DNA from: Polaromonas sp.
GTDB lineage: Bacteria > Pseudomonadota > Gammaproteobacteria > Burkholderiales > Burkholderiaceae_C
Direction: 5' to 3'
DNA: 13,723 nt
Assembly: GCA_013205645.1 (NCBI GenBank)
Contig: JABMMH010000237.1
Location: 1 to 13,723 of the forward strand
A program made the translations under genes and the position numbers. The notes beneath the pieces were generated by a model, which was not told where the DNA came from, made no database searches, and was given only the letters and a program-made list of their open reading frames with translations. Numbering within the stretch: the first letter of the stretch is position 1; each line of letters begins with the position of its first letter. Below, piece by piece: positions 1-7,869 of this stretch.

Positions 1-36
1 ATGTTTGACGGCGCGATCTAAAGAACTTCGCGAACT

Positions 37-3000
37 TCAATGGCCAGCCGCAGCCGGTGTTTCATGCGCCACTTGCGTGTTCGCGCCGGGCACCGCCTTG
101 CGCGCAAACAGCGTGTACATGGTCGGCACCACAAAAATGGTAAGCAGTGTTCCCAAAGACATACCGCCCACAATGACCCAGCCGATTTGCATGCGGCTTT
201 CAGCGCCCGCGCCAGTGGCCATCGCCAGCGGCAAAGCACCCAAGACCATCGCACCCGTGGTCATCAAAATCGGCCGCAGACGCTGCGCTGAGGCTTTGAC
301 CACCGCGTCGATCATGTCCATGCCCTGACCCCGCAGCTGATTGGTGAACTCGACGATCAAGATGCCGTGCTTGGTGATCAGCCCGACCAGCGTGATCAAA
401 CCGATCTGGGAATACACATTGAGTGATCCACCGCTCCATTTGAGGGCCAGCAGTGCGCCAATCATTGACAGCGGCACCGACAACATGATGACGAACGGAT
501 CGACAAAGCTCTCGAATTGCGCCGCCAGCACCAAGAAGATAAACACCAGCGCCAGCACAAAGACAATCACCAGCGCGCCTTGCGAATTGCGGAACTCACG
601 TGACGTGCCGTTGAGCTCGGTGCTGTAGCCGGTGGTGAGAATTTTCGCCGCCGTCTGATCCATGAAACGCAAGGCTTCGCCCAGCGAGTAATCGCTGGAC
701 AAATTGGCCGTGATGGTGACAGAGCGGCGCTGGCCAAAGTGGTTCAATTCACGCGGTGAAACGCTTTCGCGGACCTTCACCAGAGCGGACAGCGGAATGA
801 TGGCATCGTTGCGACCACGCACGTAAATTTGGTCAATGTCTTCCGGCGTGTTGCGGCCACTGGCCTGCGTCTGCACGATCACGTCGTACTGCTCAGCATC
901 ACGTTTGTAGCGCGTCACATTGCGCCCGCCCAGCAGGGTTTCAATCGCCTTGGCAACCACCTCAACACTCACGCCAAGATCAGCCGCCTTCTCGCGATCG
1001 ACATTGATACGCAGCTCTGGTTTGTTCAGGCGTAAGTCAACGTCGGGCGAGACAATGCCCGGATTTTTGGCGATTTCGTCAAGCATCTTGCGCACCATGC
1101 CGTTCAGGTTTTGGTAGCTTTCAGAGGTCTGGATGACGAAGTTGAGCGGTCGCTCGCGAAAGCCCTGACCGAGTGAAGGCGGCGTGATCGGGAAGGCTGT
1201 GACGCCCGACAAGCTGGCGAATTTGGGGCCAAGTTCGCGCGCCAGGTCCATGGTGGTTCGCTGGCGCTTGTCCCAGTCCACAGTGCGGTAAATCACACTG
1301 GCCTGCGCCACAGTCGGGTTGCCCAAGCTGACATAAATGCGGTCGAACTCTTTGAAGGGTTGGCCCATTTTCTCCAAGGCTCTGGCGTAACGGTCTGTGT
1401 AGTCCAACGTCGCGCCGTCGGGCGCATTGACGTTGGCCAGAATCACGCCGCGATCTTCCATTGGTGAGAGCTCTTGCTTCATGGTCGGGAACACCAAGGC
1501 AATCGCCGCCGCGCTGATCAACATCACCAGCAGCACCAGCCAGCGCGCCTGCAACAGCCAACCCTTGAGCCGACCACTCAACCCGGCGTTGGCAGGCGGC
1601 CGGTGACGCATGGTCACCAGCCAGCGCAGAAAGGCACCGTAACGGTCGGACAAACCTGTCAACAGGCGCTCCATGCCGCGGTCAAAACGGTTGGGCTTTG
1701 GGTTGTGCTTGAGCAACTGCGTGCACATCATGGGCGTCAGCGTCAGCGCGACAAAACCAGACACTACCACCGCGCCAGCCAACGCCAGTGCGAACTCCAC
1801 AAACAGCCGCCCGGTACGCCCAGGCGTGAAAGCCAGTGGTGCGTAGACCGCCACCAGCGTGGCCGTCATGGTGACGATGGCAAAGCCAATTTCACGGGCA
1901 CCCTTGATGCCCGCTGAAAACGGGTCCATGCCTTCTTCAATATGCCGGTAAATGTTCTCCAACATGACGATCGCGTCATCGACCACCAGACCAATCGCCA
2001 GCACCAACGCCAGCAAGGTCAAGGTGTTGATCGAAAAACCAGCCAAAGCCATCAGCGCGAACGTACCGATCAGGCTGACGGGAATCGTGATGATGGGAAT
2101 GATCGACGCGCGCAAGGTGCGCAAGAACACAAAAATAACCAGCGCTACCAGGAACACTGCTTCGACGATGGTGTGATAAACATTTTTAACAGAGCGGTCA
2201 ATGAAGACTGAATTGTCATTGGCCACGTCGATCACCATGCCGGCTGGCAAATCAGCCTGCAGCTTGGGCAAGGCCGCCCGCACACCCTTGGACAGGTCGA
2301 GCGGATTGGCGGTGGCCTGCCGGATCACGCCCACGGCCACGGCGGCTCGGCCGTTCAAACGAACCGCCGTGCGCTCGTCGGCCGCGCCTTCTTCGACCCT
2401 CGCCACATCGCGCACCCGCACTGGAAAGCCGTTGACGGTTTTCACCACAATCTCGCCGAACTGGGCCGGCTTGATCAGGTTGGTCTGGGAGGTGACGCTG
2501 AACTCGCGCTGCTGTGACTCAATGCGGCCCGCCGGCAACTCCATGTTGCTGCGCCGAATGGCGTCTTCGACGTCTTGGCTGGTCAGGCGAAAGGCGGCCA
2601 TCTTGTCGCTGTCAAGCCAGACCCGCATGGCGTATTTGCGTTCGCCAAAAATGCGCACATCGGCCACACCGGTGACGGTCTGAAAACGCGGCTTGACCAC
2701 CCGGTTCACCAAGTCGTTGATTTCCAGCTGGGTCAGGGAGTCGCTGGAAAAGGCGATCTGAATGACGGGGAACGCGTCGGCCTCAACTTTGGCAATCACC
2801 GGCTCTTCAATCGCTTGCGGCAAACGGTTGCGCACCCGAGAGGTTCTGTCACGGACTTCGGCGGCGGCTGAGTCGGCGTCTTTCTCAAGCCGGAAACGGA
2901 CACTGATCTGGCCTTGGTCGGCACGGCTGATCGAAGTGATCACGTCGACACCGTCAATCCCGGCAATCGAGTCTTCCAGCGGCTTGGTCACCTGCGACTC

Positions 3001-3177
3001 GATGACCTCTGCCGAGGCACCGGGGTAACGCACGCTGACGGTCACCACGGGCTCGTCAATTTTCGGGTACTCACGCACCGTGAGTCGGTTGAAACTGACC
3101 GCGCCAATCAGCACGATCAGCAGCGACAGCACGGTGGCAAACACCGGCCGACGAATGGAAACTTCAGCGATTTGCAT
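37..3177 (-). CDS. RND-family multidrug efflux pump, inner-membrane permease (HAE1/AcrB-like)
   Basis: This 1046-residue protein is the proton-driven inner-membrane component of a tripartite efflux pump and has the usual length for AcrB/MexB-type transporters. The first transmembrane helix begins at about residue 11, after the conserved start (IAEVSIRRPVFA). The two porter-domain loops lie at about 33-335 and 565-865. Two membrane blocks lie at about 335-485 and 860-1030. The proton-relay aspartates are in GLVVDDAIV (D400, D401), and the partner lysine is K936 in GLITKHGILIVEF. A hydrophilic stretch at about 523-541 (TMRHRPPANAG region) precedes TM7. The gene starts 47 nt after the adaptor stop codon, so the two are almost certainly co-transcribed. 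No strong Shine-Dalgarno sequence precedes the ATG, but the conserved N terminus fixes the start. The residues establish the family; the substrate (drug, dye, solvent or other) cannot be told. Confidence 0.95.
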   Translation of the reverse strand: MQIAEVSIRRPVFATVLSLLIVLIGAVSFNRLTVREYPKIDEPVVTVSVRYPGASAEVIESQVTKPLEDSIAGIDGVDVITSISRADQGQISVRFRLEKDADSAAAEVRDRTSRVRNRLPQAIEEPVIAKVEADAFPVIQIAFSSDSLTQLEINDLVNRVVKPRFQTVTGVADVRIFGERKYAMRVWLDSDKMAAFRLTSQDVEDAIRRSNMELPAGRIESQQREFSVTSQTNLIKPAQFGEIVVKTVNGFPVRVRDVARVEEGAADERTAVRLNGRAAVAVGVIRQATANPLDLSKGVRAALPKLQADLPAGMVIDVANDNSVFIDRSVKNVYHTIVEAVFLVALVIFVFLRTLRASIIPIITIPVSLIGTFALMALAGFSINTLTLLALVLAIGLVVDDAIVMLENIYRHIEEGMDPFSAGIKGAREIGFAIVTMTATLVAVYAPLAFTPGRTGRLFVEFALALAGAVVVSGFVALTLTPMMCTQLLKHNPKPNRFDRGMERLLTGLSDRYGAFLRWLVTMRHRPPANAGLSGRLKGWLLQARWLVLLVMLISAAAIALVFPTMKQELSPMEDRGVILANVNAPDGATLDYTDRYARALEKMGQPFKEFDRIYVSLGNPTVAQASVIYRTVDWDKRQRTTMDLARELGPKFASLSGVTAFPITPPSLGQGFRERPLNFVIQTSESYQNLNGMVRKMLDEIAKNPGIVSPDVDLRLNKPELRINVDREKAADLGVSVEVVAKAIETLLGGRNVTRYKRDAEQYDVIVQTQASGRNTPEDIDQIYVRGRNDAIIPLSALVKVRESVSPRELNHFGQRRSVTITANLSSDYSLGEALRFMDQTAAKILTTGYSTELNGTSREFRNSQGALVIVFVLALVFIFLVLAAQFESFVDPFVIMLSVPLSMIGALLALKWSGGSLNVYSQIGLITLVGLITKHGILIVEFTNQLRGQGMDMIDAVVKASAQRLRPILMTTGAMVLGALPLAMATGAGAESRMQIGWVIVGGMSLGTLLTIFVVPTMYTLFARKAVPGANTQVAHETPAAAGH

Positions 3178-3224
3178 GGTCAGGGGTTCCGGCTATCGGT
3201 CTGGAAAATTCAGGCTGGAATTGT

Positions 3225-4508
3225 TCAGGCTGGCGAGTGAGTTGGCTTGCGCGTCGGCTTGGCCGATGGGTTGGCAGCGCCAGTCATGCCAGCGCGGCAA
3301 GGGTCTGGACCGGTGAGCGGCGCCATAGCATTGGCCGGGGGCTTAGTTGACGTTGTAGCCGTGCCTGTAGTTGGTGCTGGCCCGGCCGGAGCGGTGGCGA
3401 TTTCCAGCACGCGCACTGCGCTGCCGTCGCGCTGAACACGCTGCTGACCCGCAGTGACGACGGTGTCGCCAACAGCCAGACCGTCCAGAATCTCGACCTT
3501 GCCGGGCATGCGCTGACCCACCTTGACCTCGACCCGCTGCGTCACGAAGCCTTGAGCGTCAGGTCCGGGCAGCAGCTTGATGACGAATTGCTTACCGGCT
3601 TGCGGCACGATGGCTTCTTCAGGAATCACACGGGCGTCATCACGCTGACCAAACACCGTGTTGACGCGCGCAAACATGCCAGGGCGCAGTTGCAGGCGGC
3701 GGTTGTCTATGCAGGCGCGCACGCCAACCGAACGGCCGTTAGCATCAATCAAGGGATCAATGGCTTGCAAAACGGCCGTGAACTTACGACCTGGCAAAGC
3801 ATCGAGTTCCACCGTGGCGGTCTGCCCACGTCTGACTTTGGACTGAAAGCGCTCGGGCAGACGGTAGTCAACAAAAATCGCTTCGATGTCTTCGATATTG
3901 ACAATGTCAGCGCCGTCCTTCAAGTAATCACCGACGTTGACCAGACGGATGCCTGCCAAGCCGTCAAACGGTGCGAGGATCTTCAGGCGCGCAGCGGTCG
4001 CGTGGGCCAGCGCCAGCTTGGCCTCGCCCACTTGCAGAGCGGCCGCACTTTCGTCGACGGTGCGGCGGCTGATGAAGTTTTGTTCCACCAAGTCTTGATT
4101 GCGTTTGTGGTTGGCCACGGCGATGCTGAGTTCAGCCTGCGCCTGCTGCACTTGGGCCATTGGCAAACGGTCATCCAGTTGCACCAACAACTGACCGGCT
4201 TTGACACGATCGCCGTCACGGAAGTTGAGCTGCGTGATGCGGCCACTGATCTCGGGCCGCAAGACCACGCCTTGGCGCGAACGCAGCGAGCCAACGGCCT
4301 GCGCGTCGTCCACCAACTTCTTGATTTCAACGCGGGCGACTTCAACTGAAGGCTTGCCAGTACCGCCTTGAGGGCCGGGGGCCGGGGCCGATGTCAAGGG
4401 TGCTTCGGCCAATGACTTGGATGGCTGGTTCTGATACCACCATGCGGCCGCGCCAAGCGTGGCGATGCCGACGGCGGCCACCACGGGATAAATTACTTTT
4501 GAGGCCAT
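3225..4508 (-). CDS. RND efflux periplasmic adaptor (membrane fusion protein, AcrA/MdtA-like)
   Basis: This 427-residue adaptor would link the permease encoded just downstream to an outer-membrane channel. An N-terminal membrane anchor spans about residues 5-25 and has no lipobox. A Pro/Ala linker follows to about 52. The split lipoyl domain is at about 85-112 and 166-195 (VLRPEISGRI, APFDGLAG), flanking an alpha-helical hairpin at about 113-165. The beta-barrel is at about 205-285 and ends in the family motif LRPGMFARVN, and the membrane-proximal domain is at about 290-368. The last 57 residues are a Pro/Ala/Thr-rich low-complexity tail that turns basic at the end, which is longer than in typical AcrA-like proteins. 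It is the first gene of the minus-strand operon. A GGAAG lies about 8 nt upstream of the ATG. No channel gene or regulator is next to it in the window. Confidence 0.93.
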   Translation of the reverse strand: MASKVIYPVVAAVGIATLGAAAWWYQNQPSKSLAEAPLTSAPAPGPQGGTGKPSVEVARVEIKKLVDDAQAVGSLRSRQGVVLRPEISGRITQLNFRDGDRVKAGQLLVQLDDRLPMAQVQQAQAELSIAVANHKRNQDLVEQNFISRRTVDESAAALQVGEAKLALAHATAARLKILAPFDGLAGIRLVNVGDYLKDGADIVNIEDIEAIFVDYRLPERFQSKVRRGQTATVELDALPGRKFTAVLQAIDPLIDANGRSVGVRACIDNRRLQLRPGMFARVNTVFGQRDDARVIPEEAIVPQAGKQFVIKLLPGPDAQGFVTQRVEVKVGQRMPGKVEILDGLAVGDTVVTAGQQRVQRDGSAVRVLEIATAPAGPAPTTGTATTSTKPPANAMAPLTGPDPCRAGMTGAANPSAKPTRKPTHSPA

Positions 4509-4635
4509 GAAAAAAGCTTCCGCGTTGAGGAAGGATAAGTTAGTCCGTCAATGTAACAGGCTGTATCAATTTCACAGAGCCTTTGGGCCTGAAAAGAACC
4601 TCTTGAGCGGCAATTTACATACCGTTAACAAAGCG
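4509..4635. other. Intergenic region upstream of the efflux operon
   Basis: These 127 bp separate the rnhA stop codon from the adaptor start, with both genes on the minus strand. The region must hold the efflux promoter if the pump is transcribed on its own. I see -35-like TTGATA and TTGACG hexamers on the minus strand, but no well-spaced -10 partner. There is no clear terminator after rnhA and no regulator gene next to it. Whether the pump is expressed from here or by read-through from rnhA is unresolved. Confidence 0.4.
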
Positions 4636-5124
4636 CTAAAGCCGGGCAGGAGACCGATTCGCAGCCAGGGCCATGTCGACCCCTTTGTTAGCCAAGGTGT
4701 CGGCTCGCTCATTCCCAGGGTCACCCGCATGACCCTTGACCCAGCGCCAGTCAATTTGATGCCCGCCCGAAGCCACCAAGGCATCTAAGCGCTGCCAAAG
4801 GTCGACGTTTTTCACTGGCGCTTTAGCCGCCGTGCGCCAGCCGCGGGCTTTCCAGCCATGCACCCATTCCGTGATGCCCTTGCGGACATACTCGCTGTCC
4901 AAGTAAAGCGTGACTTGGCAGGGACGCTTGAGCGCCGACAAAGCTTCAATGACCGCCATCATTTCCATGCGGTTGTTGGTGGTACCGAGTTCGCCACCGA
5001 AAAGCTCTTTGACGGTGCCGCCGGAGCTGAGCATCGCGCCCCACCCCCCAGGGCCAGGGTTGCCCTTGCAGGCGCCATCGGTATAAATCACCACCGGCGC
5101 GGCCGGGGTCTGGACTTCTGTCAT
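4636..5124 (-). CDS. rnhA: Ribonuclease HI
   Basis: This 162-residue protein cleaves the RNA strand of RNA-DNA hybrids using two metal ions, removing primers and R-loops. The RNase H fold is complete. The catalytic carboxylates are D16 in the TDGACKGNPGPGG motif, E54 in NNRMEMMAV, D76 in LYLDSEYV and D142 in NERAD. The mobile-loop histidine is H132 in KGHAGDPGNERAD. The basic protrusion (residues about 85-104, WKARGW) that grips the hybrid is present, so this is the bacterial HI type. It lies 58 nt after yafS on the same strand, the same pairing as in E. coli. The dnaQ gene that neighbours rnhA in E. coli is not here; the efflux operon occupies that side instead. Confidence 0.97.
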   Translation of the reverse strand: MTEVQTPAAPVVIYTDGACKGNPGPGGWGAMLSSGGTVKELFGGELGTTNNRMEMMAVIEALSALKRPCQVTLYLDSEYVRKGITEWVHGWKARGWRTAAKAPVKNVDLWQRLDALVASGGHQIDWRWVKGHAGDPGNERADTLANKGVDMALAANRSPARL

Positions 5125-5182
5125 GAATGAGTTGTCTTCGTTAGTAGGGAAAGAGGAGGAAAGAGATAGGCGCAGGCTGCGC

Positions 5183-6040
5183 TCAACGCTTGACGGATGG
5201 GTTCACGGAAGAACTCGCCGAAGAATCCGACCGAGCCGGCCGACGATTGGCCACTACTGCAGGCGCTGCAGCCCGCGCTGCACGGTTTTTCCAAGCGGGC
5301 TCCAGCAAGCGCATGCCGCGCACGCGCTTGGTCGCCACCAAAAAATACACCGCGCCCAAGATCGGCCACCAACGCGCCCCAGCGGTTTCCATCCAAGCGA
5401 AACGGTCAAGCCAGCGGGCCGTGTCGATGGCGGGACGGTAGCAGCCAAATTGAGCCGACTCGACCTCAAAACTGAGCAGGCGCAACCAGTCGCGCAAGCG
5501 CCAATGGCCGATGAATTCACCGCGCTCAGGCAGAAACAAGTTGCCAAAACCCAACCGCTGACAGAAGTGGTCGCGTTGTTGCCGCAAGCCCCACAAGCTG
5601 GCCGGGTTCAGACCACTGATAACAACGCGCCCCTCCGGCACCAAGACGCGCTCAACTTCACGCAGCGTGGCGTGCGGGTCATGACTGAGCTCCAGCGTGT
5701 GCGGCAAAACCACCAGATCTAAGCTGTTGGCGGGATAAGGCAAAGCCGCTGAGTGTGTCAAAAGTGCTACGCGCCGGGAACTCTGGGGCTGCTTACAACT
5801 CGAATCCAAAGTCCGGCCTGTAGCGTTTACAGTCATGCCTTGTATGGAATCCAGCGCCAGCCACTGATGGGGCATGCGGTTATTACGCAAGGTGTCCACT
5901 TCCTGCAAGCCTAATTGCAGGGCATGGAAACCAAAAATATCACTCACCGCTTGGTCGAAACGCTCGCGCTCCCACGCCAGCAAGTATTCACCGGGCGGTG
6001 TTTTCAACCAATCCGTCAAACCTATAATTTCCGAGCTCAT
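5183..6040 (-). CDS. YafS-like SAM-methyltransferase-fold protein
   Basis: This 285-residue protein resembles E. coli YafS and its relatives, which are assigned to the class I methyltransferase superfamily (Methyltransf_11-like) without an established substrate. The FGFHALQLG stretch aligns with the YGFHLLKIG of YafS and stands where a classical glycine-rich SAM motif would be expected. Further on are LPYPANSLDLVVLPHTLE (motif II region), LREVERVLVPEGRVVISGLNP (post-motif II region) and LRDWLRLLSFEV. The C-terminal 40 residues or so are basic and Ser/Ala-rich, longer than in YafS. I chose the ATG at 6040 (MSSEIIGL). An in-frame TTG at 6076 would add 12 residues but lies inside an inverted repeat and looks like part of the control region. 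Its place beside rnhA and divergent from mltD matches the E. coli order except that gloB is missing. Confidence 0.85.
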   Translation of the reverse strand: MSSEIIGLTDWLKTPPGEYLLAWERERFDQAVSDIFGFHALQLGLQEVDTLRNNRMPHQWLALDSIQGMTVNATGRTLDSSCKQPQSSRRVALLTHSAALPYPANSLDLVVLPHTLELSHDPHATLREVERVLVPEGRVVISGLNPASLWGLRQQRDHFCQRLGFGNLFLPERGEFIGHWRLRDWLRLLSFEVESAQFGCYRPAIDTARWLDRFAWMETAGARWWPILGAVYFLVATKRVRGMRLLEPAWKNRAARAAAPAVVANRRPARSDSSASSSVNPSVKR

Positions 6041-6184
6041 CCAGACCACTGCATGTGTTTTCTCAAGTGTTTTCAATCAGCAGCTGATTTTAGTCACGCC
6101 TTCACATTCAGCGAGACCACCTGATGGTCTTGCCTTCCGACAATTCACCGAGCTGCCCTCAAGGCACTGGAAACGACCCCTCTC
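6041..6184. promoter_or_regulatory. Divergent yafS/mltD control region with two inverted repeats
   Basis: These 144 bp must carry the start signals for both the minus-strand yafS-rnhA pair and the plus-strand mltD. Two inverted repeats stand out. Bases 6075-6089 read AATCAGC-A-GCTGATT, a perfect 7-bp repeat around one base. Bases 6114-6130 read AGACCA-CCTGA-TGGTCT, a perfect 6-bp repeat around five bases. Either could be an operator for a dimeric regulator, or a short hairpin in the mltD leader. I cannot place convincing -10/-35 pairs by eye. The regulatory role is inference from position and symmetry. Confidence 0.45.
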
Positions 6185-7771
6185 ATGACCTTCATTCAGC
6201 CCAGCGCCTTGTCCTCTTTTTGGCGCCTCGCAAGCCGTCCACTTCATCGTTTGCACGAACTTCGCTCACGCGCATCCACCCTCGTATTGACGAGCGTCGC
6301 CTTGGCCGTGCTGTCGGGCTGCGCCACAACGGGTTCCGTAGAACCACTGGACACGACCTCTGGACCGCTGATGGCCCCCATGTCCGCCGCAGCTCAAGCT
6401 AGACCTGAACGGCGCGCAATTAGCCAACCAGCTCGCCCAGCTGTGGCACCGACGACGACCCTCAAATCAATCTCACCGATGGACGAAACAACCCACTCCG
6501 TGGCGTCGCTCGAAGCACCGATAGAGCTGTGGGACCGGATACGCCGGGGCTATGCCATGCCCGACCTAGAGGGCGAACTGGTGACAGACCGCGAGCAGTG
6601 GTATTCCAGCCGACCGGACTACATCCAGCGCATGACTGAACGCTCCAGCAAATACCTGTTCCATATCGTTGAGGAATTGGAACGCCGCAACATGCCGACC
6701 GAGCTGGCGTTGCTGCCCTTCATCGAAAGCGCCTTCAACCCGCAAGCTGTTTCCAGTGCCAAGGCTGCAGGCATGTGGCAGTTCATGCCGGCGACCGGCA
6801 CTTATTTCGACCTCAAGCAAAACATCTTTCAAGATGACCGGCGCGACGTACTGGCATCCACCCGCGCAGCGCTGGACTACCTGCAACAACTCAACACCCT
6901 GTTTGGCGACTGGCACTTGGCGCTGGCCGCCTACAACTGGGGTCAAGGCAATGTCGGCAAGGCCATTGCACGCAACAAAAAGGCAGGCCTTGGCACCAGC
7001 TACACCGACCTGAACATGCCGGCCGAAACCCGTTTGTATGTGCCCAAGCTGCAAGCCGTTAAAAACATTGTTGGCAATCCAGATGCGTTCAAAACCGAGC
7101 TGCCACTGATCGAAAACCACCCGTATTTTCAAGAAGTTACGATCTCCCGCGACATTGACGTGGCCCTCGCCGCCAAACTCGCCGATGTCAAACTGGAAGA
7201 CTTTAAAGCGCTGAATCCAGCGGCACACCGACCGATTATTTTGGCAGCTGGCACGTCCCAAATTTTGCTGCCTTGGGACAGCGCCAAGGTCTTTCAGCGC
7301 AACTTTGAAGCCTACACGCTGGGCCAATACGCCAGCTGGACGACCTGGACCGTGCCCAGCACGATGGCCCCCAGCGAAGCGGCCCGGCGCACTGGCATGA
7401 GCGAGAGCGACATGCGCTCGATCAACGGCATTCCGCCGCGCATGCTGGTCAGGGCCGGCTCAACCCTGCTGGTGCCGCGTTCCGCCAAAGTCATCAATGA
7501 TGTGACCAGCCATGTTGTCGAAAACGGCCAATTGAATCTGGCCCCCGAGGTGGTCACGCGGCGTGTCAACGTCAAGGCCCGCAGGGGTGAAACCGTGGCC
7601 ACCTTGGCGCGGCGTTATCGCGTCAGCACATTTGATGTCGCTGACTGGAACCAAGTCACGGCACACACACGCTTCCAGATGGGTCAGTCGCTGGTGGTTT
7701 TTCTGCCCGTCAAGGCCAGCGCTAAGCGCGGCAGCAAACTCCAAGCCGTCAAAAGAGTGCCTCGGAAATAA
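6185..7771 (+). CDS. mltD: Membrane-bound lytic murein transglycosylase D with LysM repeats
   Basis: This 528-residue lipoprotein would cleave the MurNAc-GlcNAc bond of peptidoglycan, leaving 1,6-anhydro-MurNAc ends, at the periplasmic face of the outer membrane. The signal peptide ends in a lipobox LSGC with the lipidated cysteine at C46. The n-region is unusually long (about 30 residues, several arginines), so a later start is possible, but no better ATG is visible. The SLT (family 1) domain spans about 145-275. It holds the catalytic glutamate E181 in PFIESAFNP, the AKAAGMWQFMPATG motif (193-205) and AAYNWGQGNVGKA. A degenerate LysM lies at about 377-433 and a clearer one at about 461-507. 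A low-complexity Pro/Ala/Thr stretch at 50-100 is a flexible tether. The Shine-Dalgarno is poor (GGAAA about 14 nt upstream). Confidence 0.94.
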   Translation: MTFIQPSALSSFWRLASRPLHRLHELRSRASTLVLTSVALAVLSGCATTGSVEPLDTTSGPLMAPMSAAAQARPERRAISQPARPAVAPTTTLKSISPMDETTHSVASLEAPIELWDRIRRGYAMPDLEGELVTDREQWYSSRPDYIQRMTERSSKYLFHIVEELERRNMPTELALLPFIESAFNPQAVSSAKAAGMWQFMPATGTYFDLKQNIFQDDRRDVLASTRAALDYLQQLNTLFGDWHLALAAYNWGQGNVGKAIARNKKAGLGTSYTDLNMPAETRLYVPKLQAVKNIVGNPDAFKTELPLIENHPYFQEVTISRDIDVALAAKLADVKLEDFKALNPAAHRPIILAAGTSQILLPWDSAKVFQRNFEAYTLGQYASWTTWTVPSTMAPSEAARRTGMSESDMRSINGIPPRMLVRAGSTLLVPRSAKVINDVTSHVVENGQLNLAPEVVTRRVNVKARRGETVATLARRYRVSTFDVADWNQVTAHTRFQMGQSLVVFLPVKASAKRGSKLQAVKRVPRK

Positions 7772-7813
7772 TTTTTATCTTTTGAAAAATGCCATGTCAT
7801 TGCAAGGCTGAGC

Positions 7814-7833
7814 TGTGTCGCGAACACATTTTT
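7814..7833 (+). terminator. Possible weak rho-independent terminator after mltD
   Basis: TGTGT and ACACA form a perfect 5-bp stem around CGCGA and are followed directly by five T residues. The stem is short and contains A-T pairs, so termination would be inefficient. It lies 43 nt after the mltD stop and 37 nt before the next gene, where it could separate the two transcripts. A second T-run (8 T, 7842-7849) follows without an obvious stem. Confidence 0.4.
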
Positions 7834-7869
7834 CGCCTACGTTTTTTTTAAACACAACATCCAAACACT

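Noticed and set aside
523..1561. Additional open frames inside the RND pump gene
   Set aside because: They are antisense or out of frame to a full-length, motif-complete RND permease.
3552..4349. A 265-codon plus-strand open frame
   Set aside because: It is antisense to the efflux adaptor and lacks any family motif or ribosome binding site.
5170..5182. GCGCA-GGC-TGCGC hairpin directly after the yafS stop, as a terminator
   Set aside because: On the minus strand it is followed by a mixed pyrimidine stretch without a T-run, and rnhA follows in 58 nt, so termination is unlikely.
6041..6076. A TTG start adding 12 residues to the YafS-like protein
   Set aside because: The TTG overlaps the 6075-6089 inverted repeat and the extra residues match nothing in the family. 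The ATG at 6040 gives the expected N terminus.
6566..7327. A 253-codon minus-strand open frame
   Set aside because: It is antisense to the catalytic domain of mltD, with no recognisable domain.
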